Source: Candidatus Latescibacterota bacterium | GTDB lineage: Bacteria > Latescibacterota > UBA2968 > UBA8231 | Assembly: GCA_022827835.1 (NCBI GenBank) | Contig: JAJEIO010000061.1 | Coordinates: forward strand, 242,750-306,749 | DNA: 64,000 nt | Direction of reading: 5' to 3' | Notes under the pieces: generated by a model | The model's input: the letters and a program-made list of their open reading frames with translations, nothing else | Database searches by the model: none | What the model was told of the DNA's origin: nothing | Made by a program: the position numbers and the translations under genes | In this document: piece after piece, positions 58,897 through 64,000 of the stretch | How the letters are laid out: each line of letters starts with the position of its first letter | Position numbering within the stretch: position 1 is the stretch's first letter

Positions 58897-61683
58897 ATGA
58901 ACGCGAGATACGCATTTTTGCTAGCCCTCGTCTGTACTATGGGCGCATTCGCAGAAGAGGAAACGGACGAACGGAAGATATACGAAATCGAAGAGATCAC
59001 GGTGACCGGCTCTCGCATCAAAAGCGCGGAGACGCTCGCGCCAGCGCCGATTGTAGTTCTGTCAGCCGAGGAAATCAGGGCGCAGGGCTTGGCCTCTCTT
59101 GGGGACGTGTTGCAAACGCTCACCGTGCAGTCCAATGCGATCAACACCCAAGCCAACAACGGCGGCGACGGCTCTACCCGCGTCAGTCTGCGCGGCCTCG
59201 GTTCCAATCGCACCCTCGTGTTGGTCAATGGCCGTCGCTTTGTGCCGGGTGGGACGGGCGCGAATTCATCCGTTGACTTAAATGCCATTCCGGCCTCCGT
59301 CATCGAGCGCATTGAGGTACTCAAAGACGGGGCCTCGGCGGTCTATGGGTCGGACGCCATCGGCGGCGTGGTCAACATCATTACCAGAACCGCGATAGAG
59401 GGGATAGAGATCGACTATTACGCGGGGACTTCGGGCGCGGGCGACGGCGAAGTTATGGACCTCAGCGTAACCACTGGCCTCCAAAGCGAAAAAGGCCACA
59501 TCGCCTTTTCGGCGGGCTATCACAACCAGCGGCCGGTTTGGACCGGCGACCGGAGTTTTAGCGAGTCGGACAAGGCCTACGACTGGGAATTGAACGACGG
59601 ATCCTATAACAAAAACGGCAGCTCGGCCACCCCGGAAGGCCACATTATCGACCGATTGGGTGCCGAGGGGAACGAAGCTTGGCAGGCGGTCGTGGAGGCG
59701 GCCGGCGACGAGGCTGGGGACTACCATCGCGACCCGGATATTGGCTGGCGTCCCTTTAATTGGGCGGGGATCTCATCGGACGTGAGCGGCGATACGTACA
59801 ACTACCAGCCAGAGAACTACCTCTACACCCCGCAGACGCGCTACAGCTCCTTTCTCAGCGGTTCCCATACCGTCGCCGAGGACGCGAAGGCGTATTTCGA
59901 GGTGACATACACCAACCGCCAGTCCGACCAGAAGCTAGCGCCAACGCCGCTGTTTATCATCTCCGAAGGGATCTCGGTGTCGGCTGCTAACCGGTACAAC
60001 GAATTCGGCCGCGATTTCATCGACGTGCGTCGGCGCTTCGTCGAGGCAGGGAATCGCAATTTTCTCCAAGACATCGATACCTACCGCATGGTGTTGGGAT
60101 TGGATCACCGGCTCGGGCGCTTTGACGCTGACTTGTCTTTTTCCTACGGCCGCAGCGAGGGGACCAGTATCAACGAGGGCCGTTTTATTCGCAGCAATGT
60201 CGAGCAGGCACTGGGTCCAGACGAGGATTGCACAGGCGACTGCGTGCCGCTGGACCTTCTCCATGGCCCCGGCACCATCACCGAGGAGATGCTGAGCTAC
60301 ATCCAGTACACTGGTATCGGCCGAGGCTATTCCCGGCAGCAGATCCTGCAGTGGAATCTGACCGGTGAAGTGGCGCGCCTGCCTGCCGGTCCACTGGCGG
60401 TAGCGGCTGGTCTCTCCTCGCGCTGGGAGGCGGGGGCCTATCTCCCCGATCCCATGACCGCATCGGGAAATACGACTGGCAGCAAAGCGTTCCCCACCGA
60501 GGGCTCGTACTCGGTTAGGGCGCTGTACGCAGAAACCCAACTGCCGATCTACCAAGCAGGAGCTGTCAGCCTCGATGCAACGGCCGCCGGACGCGCCTTC
60601 GACTACGACACCTTCGGCGGGGGCTTCACCTATGAAGCCGGAAGCCGTCTCCAGCTTTCCCAAGGCCTAGCTTTCCGGGCCACTTCCTCTAATGCCTTTC
60701 GCGCGCCCAGCATCGCCGAAATGTTCCTCGGAGTCAGCGATGCCTTTCCCTTGGTCAGCGATCCCTGTAGCAGGGTGGACGAAGCGGGCAATGCCCGGGA
60801 GTTGACCGAACAGCAGGAGCGGAATTGCGCCGACCAAGGCATCCCGGACGGCTTCGAGGACTCGCGCGCCCAGCTATTGGCCAAGTTAGGTGGCTCCACG
60901 GATCTCGATCCGGAGAAAGCCGCGATGATCACTGCGGGCGTGGTGTATCAGCCGGATTTCTTGGGGGGATTAGACCTGACTGTCGATTACTATACCACCA
61001 AGATCGATGATGAGATCGGCACCCTGCCAGCCGGCCTCATTCTGAGCAACTGCTACTCGCAGGACGCGCCATCCGACTGCGATCAAGTCGTGCGCGACCC
61101 GGACAATCATCTGATCACCCAGATTCTGGCGACCAATACCAATATTGGGGAGACTGAAACTAGCGGTGTGGATTTTGGGCTTAACTACATTGCAGATGCG
61201 CCCATTGGTGTTATCTCGGCGCAGTTCGAGAGCAACATGCTCGTTAAGTACGAGCAAACGCTGCCCTCAGCCGGTGGTCCCGAGTTGGTCAAGGGCTTGG
61301 GTTACTACGATTTGGGCGTGTTTCCCAAGTGGCGTCACACCGCTTCCATTAGCTTGGCAAAGGAGCGTTTTTCCGTTGGGTTGACGTGGCGCTACATCGG
61401 TGGATTTGAGGAGTGCGAAGACGACGACTGCAAGGGCAAGTACCGCGAGGACGTAGAAGAAGTGCCCCCGAGCCGCAAGATTGATCCGAACAGCCTCTTC
61501 AACGTGCGTGGATCGTACGAAGTGGGGACGTCCCTTGGACTCTCCACCCTGACCGTCGGCATCAACAATCTACTCGATCAGCCGCCGGCGGTGATCTTCA
61601 ATGGGTTCCTCGGCACTTCTGATTCAAGCACTTATGACTTTATGGGTCGCTACCTATACGTGCGCCTGTCCCACGCTCGGTAG
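58897..61683 (+). CDS. TonB-dependent receptor
   Basis: The 928-residue protein has a signal peptide (about 1-20), a TonB-box-like EEITVTGSRIKS (about 31-42), a plug domain (VVLSAEEIRAQGLASLGDVL; VSLRGLGSNRTLVLVNGRR; IERIEVLKDGASAVYGSDA) and a beta-barrel ending in FMGRYLYVRLSHAR. It takes up iron complexes or other nutrients through the outer membrane. Clustered Cys (CEDDDCKG; CTGDCV) in loops are notable. It is convergent with the next receptor. Confidence 0.9.
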   Translation: MNARYAFLLALVCTMGAFAEEETDERKIYEIEEITVTGSRIKSAETLAPAPIVVLSAEEIRAQGLASLGDVLQTLTVQSNAINTQANNGGDGSTRVSLRGLGSNRTLVLVNGRRFVPGGTGANSSVDLNAIPASVIERIEVLKDGASAVYGSDAIGGVVNIITRTAIEGIEIDYYAGTSGAGDGEVMDLSVTTGLQSEKGHIAFSAGYHNQRPVWTGDRSFSESDKAYDWELNDGSYNKNGSSATPEGHIIDRLGAEGNEAWQAVVEAAGDEAGDYHRDPDIGWRPFNWAGISSDVSGDTYNYQPENYLYTPQTRYSSFLSGSHTVAEDAKAYFEVTYTNRQSDQKLAPTPLFIISEGISVSAANRYNEFGRDFIDVRRRFVEAGNRNFLQDIDTYRMVLGLDHRLGRFDADLSFSYGRSEGTSINEGRFIRSNVEQALGPDEDCTGDCVPLDLLHGPGTITEEMLSYIQYTGIGRGYSRQQILQWNLTGEVARLPAGPLAVAAGLSSRWEAGAYLPDPMTASGNTTGSKAFPTEGSYSVRALYAETQLPIYQAGAVSLDATAAGRAFDYDTFGGGFTYEAGSRLQLSQGLAFRATSSNAFRAPSIAEMFLGVSDAFPLVSDPCSRVDEAGNARELTEQQERNCADQGIPDGFEDSRAQLLAKLGGSTDLDPEKAAMITAGVVYQPDFLGGLDLTVDYYTTKIDDEIGTLPAGLILSNCYSQDAPSDCDQVVRDPDNHLITQILATNTNIGETETSGVDFGLNYIADAPIGVISAQFESNMLVKYEQTLPSAGGPELVKGLGYYDLGVFPKWRHTASISLAKERFSVGLTWRYIGGFEECEDDDCKGKYREDVEEVPPSRKIDPNSLFNVRGSYEVGTSLGLSTLTVGINNLLDQPPAVIFNGFLGTSDSSTYDFMGRYLYVRLSHAR

Positions 61684-61725
61684 GGCTGGGACCCTACCGA
61701 GACGAGGCAAGTGGACTGCTGACCG

Positions 61726-63999
61726 CTAATAATCGTACGTCAGTGAAATATTCCAGCGGCGTCCCAGCCCGAGGAATACGCGAGCACTTGCGGCGTCGTG
61801 GCCATCGCCGTCATCGGCATCAGACACGTAGGTTTCGTCGAGCAAATTGAAGACGTGCAGGCGCAGCTTCATATTGCTAAACGAAGCGCCGGGCAGTGTG
61901 TAACTCGCGTGTAGATCCACCAGATTGTAATCTGGGAGTTTCCACGACTGTGCTCGGTCGGAGGGGTCGGTGCGGTTGGCGGGATCAAATTTGGCGTAGT
62001 GATCCATGAACCGCCGCACACCTAGCGAGGCGTAGAGGCCGCGCGTGGGAAATACCGCGCCGCTCAGGCGCAGGGTCTTTTGCGCTGCATCGCCCACCTT
62101 TAGCCCTTTAGCATAGACTTGAAATTCGCCGATCGTCTCTGGATCCTCTTCAGGTGAAAATGTGGTACTGACATCGTTGAGCCATTCCCAATTGCCCAGC
62201 GACACCATGCCGCGCACCTCAAATTTGTCATGGGGCCGCGCCTTCAGGTCGAACTCTACGCCGGTATGCAGCGCGTCAATGCCGTTCAGCAAAAATCGGA
62301 AGCTCTGTTCGAGCTCATCGCTATAAATACTTTTAGGCCACGAGCGGTCTATCCACTTGGTGTAATAGAAGTTTGCGTTGCCAGTAAACATACCGCGTTT
62401 GAAATAACCGGCACCCAGTTCAAAAGAAGCGACCTTTTCATTAAACGTGGGATCGTACAGGCTGTTGTCGTAGTGGTAAACCGAGTCGAATTTGGGCGCG
62501 GTTGAAAGCCAGCCCACGTTGGCATACACATTGACTGTGGGCGTGGCGTTGTAGTTGCCACCCACTTTCATGGTGTAGCCGGGGAAGTTTTCCCAGGCTG
62601 TCTGGTCCCAGTCACCATCGACCTTGGCGCGGAAATAGTCGATACGCTTGTAACCTGTCACCGATCCCGAGGTGCTCAAAAAGGCCGTGAATTTGTCAAA
62701 CTGCCCTTCGAGCTGGGCAAAGCCGCCACCCCAGCGCGTCAGGCCATCGTTGTGGTAGGCGACTCGGTCGCCGAGTCGCTTGACAGAGGTGGTGGCATTG
62801 TTGTCCCATTCAAATACGTAGTAATCGGCCCCGAGCAAATTGCGCACTTCGCGCCAATGCTCCCCTTTGTAATAGCGCAAATCCGTGCCAAAGGTCAGCT
62901 TGTACATGTCGCTCAAATGGTATTCGGCCGTGCCCAAATACCCATACCAGAAGTGCTGATTGACCGAGTTGCGGATAATAGTTGCTGCCGCGATTTCATT
63001 GGCACCTACTTCGCCGGCATCTACCAAATCAGAATTGGCTTCTGATGCTGGTTGGGTATTCAACTCGTCGGCAACCCGTTGCCAATTGATAGTGCCATCG
63101 TCTAACGCGCCTGGATTGGACCCCAAACGCCCGGTGCCGCCGCCTTTCCCGCGCGAGAAATAGAATACATTGGACAACATGAATTGCGCGCTGGGAGTCC
63201 AGTACCAATTCAAATTGGCTTGGGGTTTGTGGTAAAAGTTTTCGCGCTCCATGATGATTTCACTGTCGCGCGCATCGTGGACGCTGCCGTTGTAATACTC
63301 TTGATAGGACGAAAAGGGCGAGCGTCCCCAGTTGGGATTGTAATCGACGCCGTAGTTTCTTGCGTCCGCAACGTCAATGCCCAAGGATTGGGCGTAATCG
63401 GCGTCAAAGGTTGCAATGGATTGTTTGTAGAGACGGTGTCCGTGGCGCTGCGGTGCGCCGGTGACGAACAGATCAATTTTGTGCGTGTCGGATGCCAAAA
63501 AGCTCAACGCACCAAAGTAGGCCCACGCCGAAGACCATGCCTGAGCGGGTAGTCCCTCGCTGCTCTTGCGCGTCATGCCCACGGTGAAAGCGGTCTTTTT
63601 GTCGACCAAACCCGAGGAAAAATTGAGCGTGGTTTTGTAAAAGGCGTTGTTGCCAGCCTCCTGTTTGATTTTGAAGCCGCGCCGTTGACTGGCGATATCG
63701 GTGATGATGTTCATCGTGCCACCCACCGAGGCAATCGCCAGATTGGAAGCTCCCAATCCGCGCTGTACTTGGATCGACGACGTGACGTCGCTCAGCCCAT
63801 CCCAGTTGGACCAATAGACCCAGCCGTTTTCCATGTCGTTGACGGGTACGCCGTTGATCATAACGGCGACATTGCGCTGGTAAAAGCCGCGCACATTGAT
63901 GCGAGAGTCGCCGGCCCCCCCGCCTTGCTCGGTCGCATAAACGCCCGGCGTATCATTTAAAATCAGCGGCAGATCGCGCGAGCCGAGTTTGCGCTGCAT
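61726..63999 (-). CDS. TonB-dependent receptor, 5' end outside window
   Basis: The frame is open to the window edge, so the N-terminus (signal peptide, TonB box) is missing. The visible 757 residues start in the plug domain (GSRDLPLILNDTPGVYATEQ; NVRGFYQRNVAVMINGVPV; VSSIQVQRGLGASNLAIASV-type) and continue as a barrel ending in LRLHVFNLLDETYVSDADD and a C-terminal aromatic Tyr (LTYDY). It is nearest to FecA/CirA-like receptors; ligand unknown. Confidence 0.85.
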   Translation of the reverse strand: MQRKLGSRDLPLILNDTPGVYATEQGGGAGDSRINVRGFYQRNVAVMINGVPVNDMENGWVYWSNWDGLSDVTSSIQVQRGLGASNLAIASVGGTMNIITDIASQRRGFKIKQEAGNNAFYKTTLNFSSGLVDKKTAFTVGMTRKSSEGLPAQAWSSAWAYFGALSFLASDTHKIDLFVTGAPQRHGHRLYKQSIATFDADYAQSLGIDVADARNYGVDYNPNWGRSPFSSYQEYYNGSVHDARDSEIIMERENFYHKPQANLNWYWTPSAQFMLSNVFYFSRGKGGGTGRLGSNPGALDDGTINWQRVADELNTQPASEANSDLVDAGEVGANEIAAATIIRNSVNQHFWYGYLGTAEYHLSDMYKLTFGTDLRYYKGEHWREVRNLLGADYYVFEWDNNATTSVKRLGDRVAYHNDGLTRWGGGFAQLEGQFDKFTAFLSTSGSVTGYKRIDYFRAKVDGDWDQTAWENFPGYTMKVGGNYNATPTVNVYANVGWLSTAPKFDSVYHYDNSLYDPTFNEKVASFELGAGYFKRGMFTGNANFYYTKWIDRSWPKSIYSDELEQSFRFLLNGIDALHTGVEFDLKARPHDKFEVRGMVSLGNWEWLNDVSTTFSPEEDPETIGEFQVYAKGLKVGDAAQKTLRLSGAVFPTRGLYASLGVRRFMDHYAKFDPANRTDPSDRAQSWKLPDYNLVDLHASYTLPGASFSNMKLRLHVFNLLDETYVSDADDGDGHDAASARVFLGLGRRWNISLTYDY

Positions 64000-64000
64000 G

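Overview
The window is a 64 kb piece of a GC-rich Gram-negative-type bacterial chromosome. TonB-dependent receptors, an LbtU-like outer-membrane porin, a lipoprotein and two signal-peptide DUF5916 barrel proteins show an outer membrane. Five phytanoyl-CoA dioxygenase (PhyH) proteins, DUF5916 paralogues, Gfo/Idh, SDR, SGNH, LamG and beta-propeller glycosidase-like genes recall uncultured environmental phyla such as Latescibacterota. That placement is inference from gene content; no taxonomic search was possible.

Layout. 0-7.2 kb: a partial Gfo/Idh oxidoreductase, an AEC transporter, a region with a promoter, small ORF and terminator followed by a second small-peptide region, a DUF5916 protein, a G1PDH-like dehydrogenase and a GH26-like lipoprotein. 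7.2-8.1 kb: an amidohydrolase. 8.1-19.6 kb: a defence-type cluster with two AlbA_2/RecG-like proteins, a DUF1016 PDDEXK nuclease, a DUF4209-like protein with a HEPN-type Rx4H motif, a frameshifted hsdR lacking hsdM and hsdS, a YgjP-like metallopeptidase and a PcfJ-like protein. 19.7-24.2 kb: a catabolic cluster (epimerase, PhyH, SGNH hydrolase, LamG, SDR, cupin). 24.2-36.4 kb: a BrnT-type toxin-antitoxin pair, a beta-lactamase-fold hydrolase, Yip1, cold-shock and RRM proteins, two ABC exporters, a CPA2 antiporter, PhyH, amidohydrolase, tRNA-Glu and rhodanese. 36.5-43.3 kb: a beta-propeller protein, PhyH, SDR, malate synthase G, PhyH and a Doc toxin pair. 43.4-49.9 kb: an island. 49.9-52 kb: aspS and its leader. 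52-64 kb: the second DUF5916 protein, PhyH, a deacetylase-type amidohydrolase, an LbtU-like porin, a methyltransferase and two TonB-dependent receptors.

Two regions stand out. First, the roughly 6.4 kb island at 43.4-49.9 kb is bounded by 67-bp direct repeats (61/67 identical) that are two versions of the 3' end of aspS. It carries a DNA methyltransferase, a VapBC pair, and an operon of a DndB-family DGQHR protein followed 3 bp later by a 788-residue GHKL ATPase, without any dndA/C/D/E gene. It looks like an integrated defence or DNA-modification cassette with an unusual composition.

Second, aspS is preceded by two tandem attenuators. Each has a leader peptide with runs of Asn and Asp codons (NNNN; NNDDNN), then a terminator hairpin, and in both cases an alternative antiterminator pairing can be drawn. 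Control of an aspartyl-tRNA synthetase by Asn as well as Asp codons is what a non-discriminating AspRS, which charges tRNA-Asn with Asp for the GatCAB route, would need. In AspRS a His sits where known non-discriminating enzymes have one.
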